Assembly (NCBI GenBank): GCA_038373865.1
Contig: JAXGGA010003048.1
Location: 45,793-109,792, forward strand
Origin: Uloborus plumipes
Taxonomy: Eukaryota > Arthropoda > Arachnida > Araneae > Uloboridae
Reading direction: 5' to 3'
Length of the DNA: 64,000 bases
The translations under genes were made by a program, and so were the position numbers. The notes under the pieces are model-generated. The model did no database searches, was not told the origin of the DNA, and saw only the letters and a list, made by a program, of their open reading frames with translations. Below are positions 1 to 11,548 of this stretch, piece by piece. Each line of letters begins with the position of its first letter. The stretch's first letter is position 1.

Positions 1-100
1 ATCTTGTATGATGCATAATGCAATAATAAAAGCTAAATTAGAAAATTATTTAAATGTAATAAGAGTTTGAAAGAAAAAAATAGTTATGACATATACTTAC

Positions 101-223
101 TGCAAATACTAAGGTCTTCATCTGATTTATCACCACAATCATCTTCATTATCACACTGCCACCGACTTGGAATGCACTTTCCATTATTGCACACAAACTC
201 TGTATCGGAACACGTTCTTACCT
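101..223 (-). CDS. LDL-receptor class A repeat exon (coding exon 3 of an LDLR/VLDLR-type receptor)
   Basis: This internal exon encodes one LA module of a cell-surface lipoprotein receptor. LA modules fold around a calcium ion and bind ligand outside the cell. On the minus strand the exon begins after a TTTTCAG acceptor and ends before a GTAAGT donor (100-91). It is 123 nt long and phase 1 at both ends, as is usual for LA exons. The translation has six cysteines in LA spacing, with segments [14 protein letters not shown] and DDCGDKSDE that carry the calcium-cage acidic residues and the conserved Trp. Spliced to the exon at 43056-42946, the linker reads C-E-V-R-T-C, the same length as the LA1-LA2 linker of VLDLR. 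The residues around [11 protein letters not shown] also resemble VLDLR LA2 as I remember it. The receptor-family call is strong; the exact orthologue (lipophorin or vitellogenin receptor, or another LRP) is inferred. Later exons lie off the left edge. Confidence 0.92.
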
Positions 224-944
224 CTGAAAATTTAAAGTGAAACATCTTAATTTTCATAAGACATAAAATAGAAAATACTGAAAGAAAAAAAAATTATCCA
301 CAGTTGAGTTTTAATTTTTTTTAAATCTAAAACATTTGAAACATCAACAAATTTCGTTGCCGTATATATTATTTCTTCATTAGCTTTCGATCTAGATTTC
401 ATTTTTACTTCCATGGGTCTTTGGGGATGTCCATTAACAACGTCAAAAAAAATTTTAAAAACACATTTGACCCTTTATTGAAGTTAAAGATCAACGTAAA
501 TAAAACACAAAACAGGTAGAAAGAACAGCAAATAGCTATTTCAAGGCTACAATGGATCCTCTTTCTCAGGAAAAAAGCTCAGCATACAACATGAAAGCTG
601 TTTTGTGCTTTATTTACATTGATTTTTAACTTCAGTTATAGTCTAGCACAAAGCTTATTTGATCATGTTTCATTTAACATTCGACCCTTGGCACTCTGTT
701 CTTGTCTTTGGACCCCAGCCCTCTTTTCTTGTCACATGTATGCTATATTGCATGAACATAGTGCTACAAAAAAAAAATGATTTCATTTCAACCAAAATGT
801 GTTGTCACTTCTTCACGCATCCTCCCCTTGTCATGCTGCCATAATTTCATGACCCCCCCCCCCCCATCAGAGCTTGGCATCATTTGTGGACGACCCCTGT
901 CATCCCCATTACAGAAAATGTTGTAAAATTTAGACCAGTGGTAC
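224..944. other. Intronic sequence without recognised genes
   Basis: AT-rich, with no supported coding exon. It contains a run of 13 C at 853-865. The short reading frame near 659-844 has no recognisable motif and is treated as chance. Confidence 0.5.
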
Positions 945-1106
945 CAGGCCCGACATTTCAAGTTTTTTCAGGGGGGTCAAAGAGTGCAAACACAATGCGA
1001 TTTCATCGGAAAACAAAAAACACTCAAACTTATATGCAAATACATTGATTTCCCTTAGTCGGGGGGGGGCAATTGACCCCCCCCCCCCCTCTGCATGACG
1101 GGCCTG
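945..1106. mobile_element. hAT-type MITE, 162 bp
   Basis: The terminal inverted repeats start CAGGCCCG: the left end reads CAGGCCCGACAT and the right end, reverse-complemented, reads CAGGCCCGTCAT. An exact 8-bp target duplication AGTGGTAC flanks it at 937-944 and 1107-1114. The CAG start plus 8-bp duplication is the hAT signature. The interior is G/C-run-rich (13 C at 1077-1089) with no coding capacity, so it is non-autonomous. Confidence 0.88.
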
Positions 1107-1799
1107 AGTGGTACCCACCTTTTTTTGCCCGAGGTATCTCATATTAAAGCTACTTTGGAAGACACCAGAACAAGTGTAAAAATTTCAAAATATTTTCTTT
1201 TTTAAATAACATGAAAAAATATGGAAGAAGAAAGTACATTAAAACCAATGGCTTTTCTTACCAATACTGGATGTTTATTTTATTAATGCATGTTTTCCAG
1301 AAAACAAATTTCTGAATATCTGGCCCAATTGGCTACCACTGATTCGAACCATTTGTCATGCATGTACGCATGTTAGCTACATATGAATCATGTCAGTCAA
1401 AACAGCTTTGTCACTGTTAACAGTCAGAAAATCTTCCACTAAAAAATTGAAGGGAGCAAGAGGAAAAAACTTTTTTTAATCAATGATAAAAATGGAAACC
1501 ACGTAATTTATCAAATATCTTTTTTTATCCAATATTTTGAAATACGTTCTGCCCGATCATATTGTAAAGCATTTTACAAAGTGTCTACAAACTACTTTTT
1601 AGGAAGAGATTTAATTACTCAAGTTATGAATGTGGAGTTAATAATCATTTTTTTTTACTAATGAGCGACAGGTTAGTAATTGTTTGACATTGGGCTTTGT
1701 GGGAAGGAAATGTCATTTTAATTATGTGCGAATATTTTCAAAATAACACTGTTTTGAATTCAGTATTCTTGTCAACATAAAAAAAAAAAAAAAACATAT

Positions 1800-2018
1800 T
1801 CATGACGCTAACGGCGCGGCGGGGAAATTCTTCGGATGGCAAACGTCATCACGCGCCATCGTTACGTCATCTCATGCGAGCTTCCCAGACCAATGAGGAG
1901 AAACTGGAGGTGTGTCGCTGCGTTTCCGTGTGTTCACGCAATGGCGGTTTACTTCGGATTTAAATGGGTCTTGTCGCCAACAAGTCTTGGCATCGTGGCA
2001 AGGGTATTTCTAGGTTAG
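1800..2018. promoter_or_regulatory. CpG-rich promoter-like patch
   Basis: This stretch is much richer in CpG than its surroundings. It carries several CGTCA (CRE half-site) motifs and a CCAAT box. On the plus strand ATGGCGGTTTACTTC opens a short frame that reaches CTAG|GTTAGA, a weak possible splice donor, near 2014. I do not recognise the peptide and see no partner exon. It could be a promoter or first exon of a nested gene, or a CpG-rich MITE relic. Confidence 0.25.
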
Positions 2019-5000
2019 ATGAAGTTCCTTTGCTCTTTCCCCCTAAAGGTTTCTTTTTTTTATAAGTGGAATGCGAAGAGAACGAAGACAACTTCAAGAG
2101 TTTTAGAAGTCAGGCCAATCGCTTCAAAATTCCCGGGTTCGGAGGGAAGGAGGGGGGTATATTTTGTCAAGTATTTTATAAGAAATAACATAATACACCC
2201 ACCAATACAAATGCAAACATTTTCAAAAAGTGGGGGAATGAGCAAACGACTCTCCTGACCTTCCAAAAATGACGGCATGTTGCAAGGAGACAATCATGAC
2301 AGAGGTGCCCATCCCCCCAAGAAGAAGGGCGCACCCCCTCAAATACCCCCCCCCCCCCAGAGCAATAACGAAAGCTTCCAAAAACCACTTCCAAAAAATA
2401 GAAAAGAAACCCCAGAAAACAGCCGCCTAAAAATTTCTTCAATGGCGCAGTTTGCGCAACACCCCTCCCCCCCTCTCCTCAGCGCACCCTATGATTTTCC
2501 TAATTTCATGAGGAGAAGGTGGATGGATGGCGAGAAGTGTGCCAATAAATTTTTTCGGTGAGGTTGGGAGCGTCTTCGTAGCTTTTGAAAAGAGGGCATC
2601 ATCGCTCTCTAAGATTAGTATAAACTCAGATGTTTCTGCTAGAAAATCGAATACCTGAACAGATTTCAAAGAGGTTCATCTCATTATCACATTTACGATT
2701 AAAAATATGATAAAATCCATGGCTGGATTTCTCCTTGTGCAGGCAGATAGATATCAAATTTCAGCGCCAATATTATCAGGGGTTCACTGGTACCAGAATG
2801 TCGTTTCTGTATAGGCAGGGGCGTATTTAAATTTGAAACCCCTCTGAAATTAGATGCACAACCTTTCCCCCACATACACGATTCAACCAAGAAGCAAACT
2901 ATCTAGTCAAGCCACACCCCCTCCATCAAATATACTAGAAATAACAAAAACAAAGGTTTGTTTTCAGAGTTCGAAACTCCGCTGCGATTAGTTCACACTT
3001 TGAAATTCGGGATTTCGTGAAAAGTTCGCCACCAGATCCAGTTTCCTTCTAAATGAACTCCTGTATTCATTCTGTTGAACAAAACTCGGCCAAAATCCAT
3101 GGGTTGGAAAAACTTTCCTCACATGTTAAGAACCAAGAAAAAGCGGTACTGTTTATAATGTCGGTTGAAGACTTACAATTCCAAAACCACTTTCCTTTTC
3201 TTAATTAGAGACTCCTTCCTTTAAAATCAACGGGGACGTTTCAAATATATAGTAGCAAGTGAAGAATTCGTCAATATCTCGCATTGACGTTGACCGACGA
3301 TACAGACCTTGACCTGTCTCAGGTTTGAAGACCATCACCTACTCCATTGTAATAACCGGCTTTTGAAACTCGGGTATTGCGAAATAGGATAAGAAGAAAC
3401 ACGCGACACATTACCATCGGAAGAAACAATCATTACGCTCAAAGATGATGAAAATTAACAGATATTTTTTCCCCTCATCAACTTTCCAAGTAGAATTTAA
3501 AATGAGGAAATTTGCTATTGGGGAAAGGAAGTGAATAATAGAATGAAGTGAGGTATATGGAAACGAGTTTCAAATATTATCTTTCTTTCCTATTTCCCGG
3601 CTTACGCATAACTAAAACTGGAAGAAAGTTCTGACGGCGTAAAATACTGTATATTGTCGTTTAATAAAGTCATTTGACACGAAGATTTCGAATCAGCAAA
3701 TAATATTTTGCCCCAAAACAGATATTCGACTTATGATTATAAATGTGCAAAAATTTAGATGAAATTGGCTTTTTTGAGCAGTTTATTTTAAGACTGCAGT
3801 AATCTTAAAAATGAACTTCGAAACAAAAAACATTTATATCTTCCTCACTGCAAAAGTTTACCAATTGCAAGGATCTAAAAAATGCAATTATAAAAGGGGT
3901 GCGGAACAAATATTTAAAAGCGTAAACGCAATAGGTTTACTGTGCCTTTCTCGCTTAGGAAGGCTCATATGAAAAACTAGACCCTGTTATTGAAAACAAG
4001 GGTTTAGTGCATTTCTTTTTCTACACAGAAATTTACTATGCAAGTACATTATTTTTTCTTCGTTCAATGTAATTTTCGGATATTCAAATGCCAATAAGTT
4101 CATATTGATCTCTTGAACCATAAAGGAAAGGCACCCAAGCGCGCATCCTCGTTCCCTCCCACTGTTTACGCGAAACAACATTTGAGAACGAAAAAACCAT
4201 TTATTCGTTTGCGAATACTCCGTGAGCTTTCGTTTTAAGCGCTAGCCGTGCATAACCGCTAAGCCGTTGAAGTTATCACATAGTATCCTGAGTAGAAAGA
4301 GCCTCCACAAATCTGTGGAAAAGGTTGGAAAGAGAGTTTTTTTTTTTCTTTTCCATCAATAGTGCTTCTATGAATGCATTCGGTTGGGCAATTTGAATTT
4401 TGATTGTCATTTCTTTCTTCCACAAGGATACAAGTATATACATTTTGCAAATGGATACATGGTAATAACACAGGAATAGGAGGTAACGACCTGTCTGCTT
4501 TAGGGCTTTAAACCGTATTTCTAATGTTTACAAATATGTTCATTCACGTGCTCAGTTACGTTAATTGTGGTCATGATGCATCAGTATTAATATTAAATTT
4601 CATGGCAAACAACAACAAACTGCTCATTCACTGGCCGGAATAAAACAAAGAAAAATGTAACGAATGCAGAACAATGATCATTAAATTTTGCTCAGGTAGC
4701 TGTGTCCCAACAAGCCCAACTTAAAATGTAGCCTCACTGCGCAGAAGGGTTTCTCATTCCCATCCTAATCACGGGCGGGAAGTCAAAATCAAATACCCTT
4801 TTTCGGAAAATGTTGAAGATTCGGCAAATATACATACAAAATGCAATTTAGTTTAAAAACTTTTCACAAAGATTCTAATGTCTCTTCTCATTAGATGAAG
4901 GTTGGTTTTGCGTGCATGCTTTTCTTTTATCATTCGGCAGAATTCGATGTTTTATTCGATAAATTGAGAATTTTTCCCCTCCCACAAATTTATGCTCGGA

Positions 5001-5749
5001 GGCGGGCGCCCCTGATCACCAACCCTGGAATAAATAGACTATCTCAAAGCATTGCTCGACTCATCGTTGTTTTTGTGTGCTTGCATGCACACAAAAAGCT
5101 TTAACAGATTTAGCGGAGTTAACCAGTTTTTATTTGAAGAATCCACAGCTGACATAAGTACTAAAAGCTAAGAGAAGTACGCACATTTAATCCGCAACAC
5201 ATACGTCAGTACGATACGGGGGGAAATCAAACAAACAAACGCAGTAGGCAGGAAAACGATTTCGATGGAAGTGCCGGCTGACTCTGCTGCTGCCAAACAG
5301 GTGATACAAATAAACAGTAGGCCGAACGAACAGCAGTAGATAGGGAGCGATTCCACTGCCGACAGCTGATGGAGTTGAGTGATTTCCGCTTCAGTTTTAT
5401 ATGCAAGAGAAAACTGAGAAAACGGAAGGGGGTTTCGTTTCCTGAAAGTTGAAAAGTCATTTCCCGAAAGTTGATGAAATTCGAATATGGAGTTCAACTG
5501 GAATGAAACTTGATGCTATGAGGAGGGAAGAGAAATAGCGATCAATTCCCGAGTTTCAATGAATCACGACAATTTTTACATATAGGGTTTTGCAGTTATA
5601 ATTTAAAGAAACTTGTTTACCAACGCAAGTGATTGAAAGTTGATATAAACATTTTATTATATGGTGAATAGATCAGGGATGTGGAGCGGGGGGGGGGTGG
5701 TCACCCCAAAATCCAGAATTGTAACACTATTTCCAATCTTAAAGTTTTA
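2019..5749. other. Intronic sequence without recognised genes
   Basis: Nothing coding is supported here. It contains a 13-C run (2346-2358), an orphan hAT-like end (CAGGGGCGTATTTAAATT near 2818) with no partner found, and a 10-G run (5688-5697). The rest is unassigned AT-rich sequence, probably old repeats. Confidence 0.45.
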
Positions 5750-6048
5750 GGCAGGGACTCAAGTGAAACACCATTGCAATCGCTTCGAATTGCAATCGCT
5801 ACTGGAAGTGAATTACATTATCATCAACTTAACTTGGCACTGACGTCACTACGGGTGGAGCCAATAAGAGCTCACAAGCAGTGATCTCCTCTTATTCGCC
5901 AAGTAGGCTGTGACGTTTTATATAGCTCGTTTTTCATAGGCAAACGTCACGCTGACGTCACGATGTTTTTATCAAGAAACGTTCTAATGTAATTCCTTTC
6001 CAGTAGCGATTGTAATTTGCGATCGCCTGTTTCACTTGAATTCCTGCC
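5750..6048. mobile_element. PIF/Harbinger-like MITE, 299 bp
   Basis: Near-perfect inverted ends: left GGCAGGGACTCAAGTGAAAC, and right, reverse-complemented, GGCAGGAATTCAAGTGAAAC. Each is bordered by TTA (5747-5749 and 6049-6051). A 3-bp TWA target duplication with G-starting TIRs is the PIF/Harbinger pattern. The interior is CpG-containing, with inverted TGACGTCA/GACGTCA-like sites and CCAAT-like boxes, and has no frame of note. The superfamily call rests on the short duplication and is therefore moderate. Confidence 0.65.
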
Positions 6049-6122
6049 TTAATGTTAAGTGTCAGGACGAATGTCCAAACTCACCCCATCTCCAGTAGAA
6101 AGTCAATTTTAACCATGCTAGT

Positions 6123-6360
6123 TGTTCGGGCTACTACCCAGTAGGGCCCCCCAATGAGAACGACGCCTACGGCGAATAGCCTCAGAATCCATCGGATACT
6201 CAAGGAGTGAGGATGCTCTCCTCCACTGTGCCCTGCACTACTATGTAACAGCCCCTCGGCCCTGTTCTCACCTTAGAGAAAATTCCCTTGGAATAAATAA
6301 AGTTTCTTGTTGTTGTACAAAAGTTTACAGTCCACTCTCATTTGAGTCCTGAGCTTGACA
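6123..6360 (+). repeat. 5' LTR of the BEL/Pao element
   Basis: 238 bp, TG...CA termini, with an AATAAA polyadenylation-type hexamer at 6292-6297 followed by a GT/T-rich stretch. Identical to the 3' LTR. Confidence 0.97.
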
Positions 6361-6362
6361 TT

Positions 6363-6376
6363 TGGTCCGTGCGACC
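6363..6376 (+). other. Primer-binding site of the BEL/Pao element
   Basis: TGGTCCGTGCGACC starts two bases inside the 5' LTR end. The leading TGG pairs with the universal CCA tail of a tRNA. The exact tRNA was not assigned. Confidence 0.75.
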
Positions 6377-6394
6377 CTGAGCTCTATAAGCGAA

Positions 6395-9300
6395 ATGACA
6401 ACACTCGTTGGACTGAACCGCCAACGCGGTGCGCTTAAAGTCAAAATTGACAAACTTGCAAAGTTCGCGTCTTTGTTCATCCTGGAGGGTAAGGATGAGA
6501 AGGAAGCAGAAATACTGCTAAACAGCAAAATGGAAGCTGTTTTGGAACTGAAATCGACACTCGAAGACCTGTTGTTATCCTATACAAATCTCCCGGATGA
6601 CATCGATGTGAAGGACGCATTAACCCTGACAATGGATCTTCAAGATGAGTTGGATACAGTGAAGGTAAAGATAAACATTTTCCTCTCAAAATTAAATTGC
6701 AATTTTTCTAGTGTAGAAACTGTTAAAAATGTTAACAAATTCAAAATTCCGGATTTACCTTTACCTTCATTTACCGGAAGATATGAAGATTTTCAGAATT
6801 TTAAAGTGCAATTCATGTCTATTATTGGAAATAATGTAGAATTAACTCCCACGCAACAGTTATGTTATTTAAAAAGTTGCTTAAAGGGAGAAGCCAAGAG
6901 ACTTGAATCGTCTCAAGATACATATGACTCACTTTGGTCATCGTTAGAAGAAAGATATGAAAATAAACGTGCAGTTGTAGAACATTATATTCTTAAAATA
7001 TTAAATATGTCAAAGGTTCAAGATTCTCCAAACCATTTGATGCAATTAATTGACAGTACAAAATGTCAAATACGCGCATTAGATTTACTAGAATTTAAAT
7101 CCAACAATCTGTCGGACGCTTTAATTCTGCACATATTATTTCACAAACTTGATCTTGATGTTAGAAAGAGTTTCGAAATGAAGCTCGGTAAAAACGAGAT
7201 TCCGAAACTAAATGATTTCTTAAGCTTTTTAGAAGAGCGCGTGAGAATTATTCAAGCGTCTGCTTCTCAAGTGCAAAAGAAAAGGTTCCCAGTTGACACG
7301 AAAGCTGGCAAGCCAAATAGCGAAAACCACTCTCTTCTTTTGAAGAATAATAAAACTAAACAATGTGTAATTTATAATTGCAATGAAACGCACCCTCTCT
7401 ATCGGTGTGAAAAATTCAAGCAAATGAATCTACACAAAAGAATAGCTCTCATAAATAAGTATAATTTTTGTAGAATTTGTCTGAATAATCATCTTCCAAA
7501 TCCCTGCCTTTCAAGGGGAAGATGTTTCATTTGCAGTAACGCGCATCATAGTCTGATTCACTCAGACGCGCCAGAAGAAACCTATAAAGATGTCAATACT
7601 TCTCCTCAAGTAGGGGATACATCAAATCCATCCCTCCTTCCCTCTTCTCCGACCGCCTTATTAGCGCATGAGGGTAAAAAGGGTACTTGCGTGGTTTTGA
7701 ACACAGCTGTTATCTACTTGAGAAATAGCAGTGGATCCTTCAATTCATTTGTGGCTTCCTTAGATTCTTGCTCAAGTGTTAATTTAATCACCACGAATGC
7801 AGCTAACTCATTGGGATTAAAAAAGCATAAAAATCATGTTCCTATTTCGGGAATCAATGATTCGATTTGTAACTCAAAATCATTTATCTCAACGGAATTA
7901 TCTAACGAAACTAAATCAAAGGTATATCAACTGGATATGTTAGTTGTTCCTAAAATTGCTGTCTTTCCTCCAAGTCATATAAATCTTTCTGATTATAATT
8001 TCCCATCAAATGTGAAATTAGCCGATAACTCCTGGAATATTCCGAAGCGGGTAGATGTAATTCTAGGAGCCCCCTTGTTTTTTGAACTTCTAGGCCAAAA
8101 CAAAATTAAAATTGATAACTCTCAATTATACTTAGTTGAAACGTTGTTTGGTCATGTAGTATCAGGTACTGCTTCGTCATTAAAATTCGATAAACCATCA
8201 TCCAATTCTTGCTTACTGCTTTTAGAATCCGAACGTTTAGATAAAACGATCACCTCGTTTTGGGAAATTGAGCAGGTTACTCCAACTAAACCGATAGTTA
8301 GCGAAGAGTTAAATTATTGTAATGAACATTTTTTAAAAACTCATTATAGAAAGGATAATGGAAGGTACGTTGTTTTTTTACCTTTCAAGCCTCAGATAAA
8401 AGATGAGGAGTTGGGGGATTCTAGACAAATAGCTTCAAAGAGATTAACTCAGTTGTGGAGAAAATTAGATCGCGACCCGAAATTAAAAGATTTATATACA
8501 GAATTTATTCATGAATATGAGAATTTAGGCCATATGGAGGAAATAGTTGATGATAAAGGTTCTCAAGAGGGATTCTTCTTCCCCCATCACGGGGTACTAA
8601 GACCGTCTTCTAGCTCTTCATTTCTTAGAGTTGTTTTTGACGGCAGCTGTAAAACCTCAAATAACGGGAAGTCACTAAATGATTTGTTGTTTAAGGGAGG
8701 AATTATCCAAGATGATCTTTTTGCTATTACAACGCGCTTTAGAAAACATATTTGGGCATTTACTGTTGATATAAGTAAAATGTTCCGACAAATTGAAGTA
8801 GATCCTTCTCACACTAAATTCCAAAAAATCTTATGGAGAGAAGGGAAGGAGGAACCGGAAAAAATATATCGCTTGAAAACCGTCACGTACGGATGTGCTA
8901 GTAGCCCATATCTTGCCACAAGAACACTTCAGCAACTTGCACAGGATGAGGAAAAAAGATTTCCTTTAGCCTCAGAAGTTGTTCTTAACGATTTTTATAT
9001 GGACGATTGTCTTTCTGGATCGTCAAATTTAACAGATTTACAAGAGCTAACTGTACAACTGTCTGAACTTCTTCAGGCAGGTAAAATGTGCCTACACAAG
9101 TGGCGTTCTAACGCTAATGACACGCCACTGGATTCGCCAGATTTTCCGTTCAAAGAAAACGACTTAGAATCCTCGGTAAAAACTCTAGGACTACTGTGGA
9201 ATAGTAAATCAGACACTTTTAACTTCAAGGTTACAGTGCACCTTAGCTCCAACTACACAAAGAGAGAAGTGCTAAGTCAAATAGCTCGCTTATTTGATCC

Positions 9301-11548
9301 TTTAGGATTAATCGGTCCGGTAATATGCCAAGCCAAAATACTGATGCAACAGCTCTGGTTGCTAAAATGCGACTGGAATGAACTAGTTCCAGCTGACTTT
9401 TTATTGGAATGGGATAAGTTTCTTAAGTCTCTTCCAATTATTGAAACCTTCAACATTCCAAGATGCATTCTTGTGCAAGATGCAGCCTACATCTCCATCC
9501 ATGGCTTCGCTGATGCCAGCGAAAAGGCGTATGGAGCATCTGTGTATTTGAAATCATCTAACGCGGACACTCACAGTTGTAGACTTATATGCAGCAAAAG
9601 TAGAGTTGCCCCCTTAAAAACTATTAGCATTCCCAGATTGGAACTATCAGCGTGCCTTCTGCTCTGCCAACTGGTTCACAGAGTGATAACTGCTCTCAAA
9701 CTAAAAATTGACCGTGTGACTTTGTGGACAGATTCAACAATAGCCCTAGCTTGGATATTAACCTCACCACATCTCCTCAAAACTTTTGTCAGTAATCGAG
9801 TCTCCCAGATTCAAGAACTTTCGAAAGATTTTGAATGGAAACACGTGGTTTCTGAGGAGAATCCTTCAGACTCTCTATCCCGTGGTCAAGACGCCATCTC
9901 ACTTTCTACCAACAAACTTTGGTGGAATGGTCCTGAGTTCCTTGCAGATGATAATTGGGACTTCAACTCAAACCCAAACTCTGACTACAACAAGGACCAT
10001 TTTTCTAAAGAACTTAAACCAAGCGTAACAAACCTATTAACTGTAGATGACAATTTATTTTTTAACCACCTCTTTGATATCACCAACAGTTTTGTTAAAT
10101 TAATTCGTGTGCTTAGTTTACTTTTTAGGTTCCGCGAAAATTGTAAAAAATCAGGTGTTAAATTAACAGGCCCCATCAGTATAGAGGAAATGGAAAAATC
10201 TAAAATATTTCTCCTTCAACACGTACAGTGTAAGTATTTCTCAGATGAAATTTCGGCCTTGAAAAAAGATTTGCCACTCTCTCCAAGAAGTAAGTTAAAA
10301 TATTTTGATCCCTTTCTTGATGAGAATGGTTTAATTAGAGTTAAAGGTAGAATAACCAATGCAAACTTAAGCTATAATCAAAGGCACCCCATTATATTGC
10401 CTTCTAATCATAAGATAACTAAACTCATTTTTCTGTGCTTTCATGTTAAAAATTGTCATAATGGCCCACAAGCCTTATTAAATTCAGTAAGACAAATATA
10501 TTGGCCACTTAATGGCAGGAACACTGCAAGGCAGATTGTTCATAAATGTGTAATTTGCACAAAGGCAAAACCAATCACCTCTCAACAAATAATGGGAGAA
10601 TTACCTGCAGAAAGGATTAATGTTAATTTTACTTTTAATTCTTGTGCTGTGGACTATTGTGGCCCATTCTTGATTAAATATAAGGGCCAACGAAAAGGTA
10701 ATTTTCGCAAAATATATGTTTGTATTTTTGTTTGCATGGTGACAAAAGCAATCCATCTAGAAATAGTAAATGACTTAACTGCAGAAGCATGTATCGCTTG
10801 TTTGAAAAGGTTTTTTGCCAGAAGAGGTAAACCAGAAACCATATATAGCGACAACGCAAAGAACTTCGAGGGTGCTAATTCAGAGATTAAAAAATTGAGA
10901 GATGTTTTTAATAAACAAAATGATACCTTATCTAATTTTCTAACCGAAGATAATATAAAATGGAAATTCACACCCCCTAGGGCGCCAAATTTTAATGGTC
11001 TTGCAGAAGCAGGAGTCAAGTCCTTTAAATCTCATTTCAAACGAACTGTAGGAAATGCTGTATTAACTTATGAGGAATTTTTAACTATTGTTATTCAAGT
11101 TGAGGGGATTCTAAATTCACGCCCTCTAACTCCTTTAACATCAAATATTGATGACTTAAATGTCTTGACACCTGGTCACTTTCTCATAGGTAGACCAATT
11201 AATGTTATCCCTGAACCAAATTTAACTGAGTTAAATGATAATAGACTTAGTTTATGGCAAAAAACAACCAAAATGGTACAAAATATTTGGAAAAACTGGT
11301 CTAATAACTATTTAAGCACCTTAATTCAGAGAAATAAATGGATGTTTGCAAAACAAAACATAAAAATTGGAGATATGGTAGTTGTTAAGGAAGAAAATCT
11401 TCCTAGCTGTAAATGGTTATTAGGAAGAATTACTGAAATATTTTATGGTAAAGACAACCATGTAAGAGTTGTTTCAGTCAAAACAACAAATGGTTTATAT
11501 AAAAGATCAATTTCAAAAATTGCAATTTTACCTATTGAAAGTGTGTAA
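6395..11548 (+). CDS. BEL/Pao gag-pol polyprotein (1717 aa, intact)
   Basis: A single frame without stops. I chose the first ATG after the primer-binding site; the frame is open a little upstream but has no ATG there. Domains in order, with approximate residues: Gag of the Pao type (1-320; motif PDLPLPSFTGRYEDF near 120); Cys/His zinc-knuckle region (about 325-390, C..C...H...C clusters); aspartic protease (about 455; LDSCSSVNLIT, where DSC replaces the usual DSG/DTG); reverse transcriptase (about 740-990; FYMDDCLSGS contains the YMDD-type active site near 868); RNase H (starting IHGFADAS near 1035); integrase zinc finger (CHNGPQ...CVICTKAKP near 1350-1390); integrase catalytic triad (D in AVDYCGPF, D in IYSDNAKNF, E in LAEAGVKSF, about 1418, 1484 and 1535); and the Pao-type C-terminal domain (TPGHFLIGRPI near 1590). 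There is no envelope-like frame. The products act in reverse transcription and integration of the element. Confidence 0.96.
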   Translation: MTTLVGLNRQRGALKVKIDKLAKFASLFILEGKDEKEAEILLNSKMEAVLELKSTLEDLLLSYTNLPDDIDVKDALTLTMDLQDELDTVKVKINIFLSKLNCNFSSVETVKNVNKFKIPDLPLPSFTGRYEDFQNFKVQFMSIIGNNVELTPTQQLCYLKSCLKGEAKRLESSQDTYDSLWSSLEERYENKRAVVEHYILKILNMSKVQDSPNHLMQLIDSTKCQIRALDLLEFKSNNLSDALILHILFHKLDLDVRKSFEMKLGKNEIPKLNDFLSFLEERVRIIQASASQVQKKRFPVDTKAGKPNSENHSLLLKNNKTKQCVIYNCNETHPLYRCEKFKQMNLHKRIALINKYNFCRICLNNHLPNPCLSRGRCFICSNAHHSLIHSDAPEETYKDVNTSPQVGDTSNPSLLPSSPTALLAHEGKKGTCVVLNTAVIYLRNSSGSFNSFVASLDSCSSVNLITTNAANSLGLKKHKNHVPISGINDSICNSKSFISTELSNETKSKVYQLDMLVVPKIAVFPPSHINLSDYNFPSNVKLADNSWNIPKRVDVILGAPLFFELLGQNKIKIDNSQLYLVETLFGHVVSGTASSLKFDKPSSNSCLLLLESERLDKTITSFWEIEQVTPTKPIVSEELNYCNEHFLKTHYRKDNGRYVVFLPFKPQIKDEELGDSRQIASKRLTQLWRKLDRDPKLKDLYTEFIHEYENLGHMEEIVDDKGSQEGFFFPHHGVLRPSSSSSFLRVVFDGSCKTSNNGKSLNDLLFKGGIIQDDLFAITTRFRKHIWAFTVDISKMFRQIEVDPSHTKFQKILWREGKEEPEKIYRLKTVTYGCASSPYLATRTLQQLAQDEEKRFPLASEVVLNDFYMDDCLSGSSNLTDLQELTVQLSELLQAGKMCLHKWRSNANDTPLDSPDFPFKENDLESSVKTLGLLWNSKSDTFNFKVTVHLSSNYTKREVLSQIARLFDPLGLIGPVICQAKILMQQLWLLKCDWNELVPADFLLEWDKFLKSLPIIETFNIPRCILVQDAAYISIHGFADASEKAYGASVYLKSSNADTHSCRLICSKSRVAPLKTISIPRLELSACLLLCQLVHRVITALKLKIDRVTLWTDSTIALAWILTSPHLLKTFVSNRVSQIQELSKDFEWKHVVSEENPSDSLSRGQDAISLSTNKLWWNGPEFLADDNWDFNSNPNSDYNKDHFSKELKPSVTNLLTVDDNLFFNHLFDITNSFVKLIRVLSLLFRFRENCKKSGVKLTGPISIEEMEKSKIFLLQHVQCKYFSDEISALKKDLPLSPRSKLKYFDPFLDENGLIRVKGRITNANLSYNQRHPIILPSNHKITKLIFLCFHVKNCHNGPQALLNSVRQIYWPLNGRNTARQIVHKCVICTKAKPITSQQIMGELPAERINVNFTFNSCAVDYCGPFLIKYKGQRKGNFRKIYVCIFVCMVTKAIHLEIVNDLTAEACIACLKRFFARRGKPETIYSDNAKNFEGANSEIKKLRDVFNKQNDTLSNFLTEDNIKWKFTPPRAPNFNGLAEAGVKSFKSHFKRTVGNAVLTYEEFLTIVIQVEGILNSRPLTPLTSNIDDLNVLTPGHFLIGRPINVIPEPNLTELNDNRLSLWQKTTKMVQNIWKNWSNNYLSTLIQRNKWMFAKQNIKIGDMVVVKEENLPSCKWLLGRITEIFYGKDNHVRVVSVKTTNGLYKRSISKIAILPIESV

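Noticed and set aside
930..1142. Minus-strand frame of 70 aa
   Set aside because: It lies across a 162-bp hAT MITE with G/C runs and has no protein features.
2019..2890. Cluster of overlapping frames on both strands
   Set aside because: Low-complexity and Pro/Gly-rich through C runs; no splice context or domain.
5168..5497. Minus-strand 109-aa frame with a hydrophobic segment
   Set aside because: No recognisable family, no consistent splice sites, and an overlapping frame in another phase. Likely chance.
10654..11019. Minus-strand 121-aa frame
   Set aside because: A shadow of the integrase-coding part of the BEL/Pao polyprotein.
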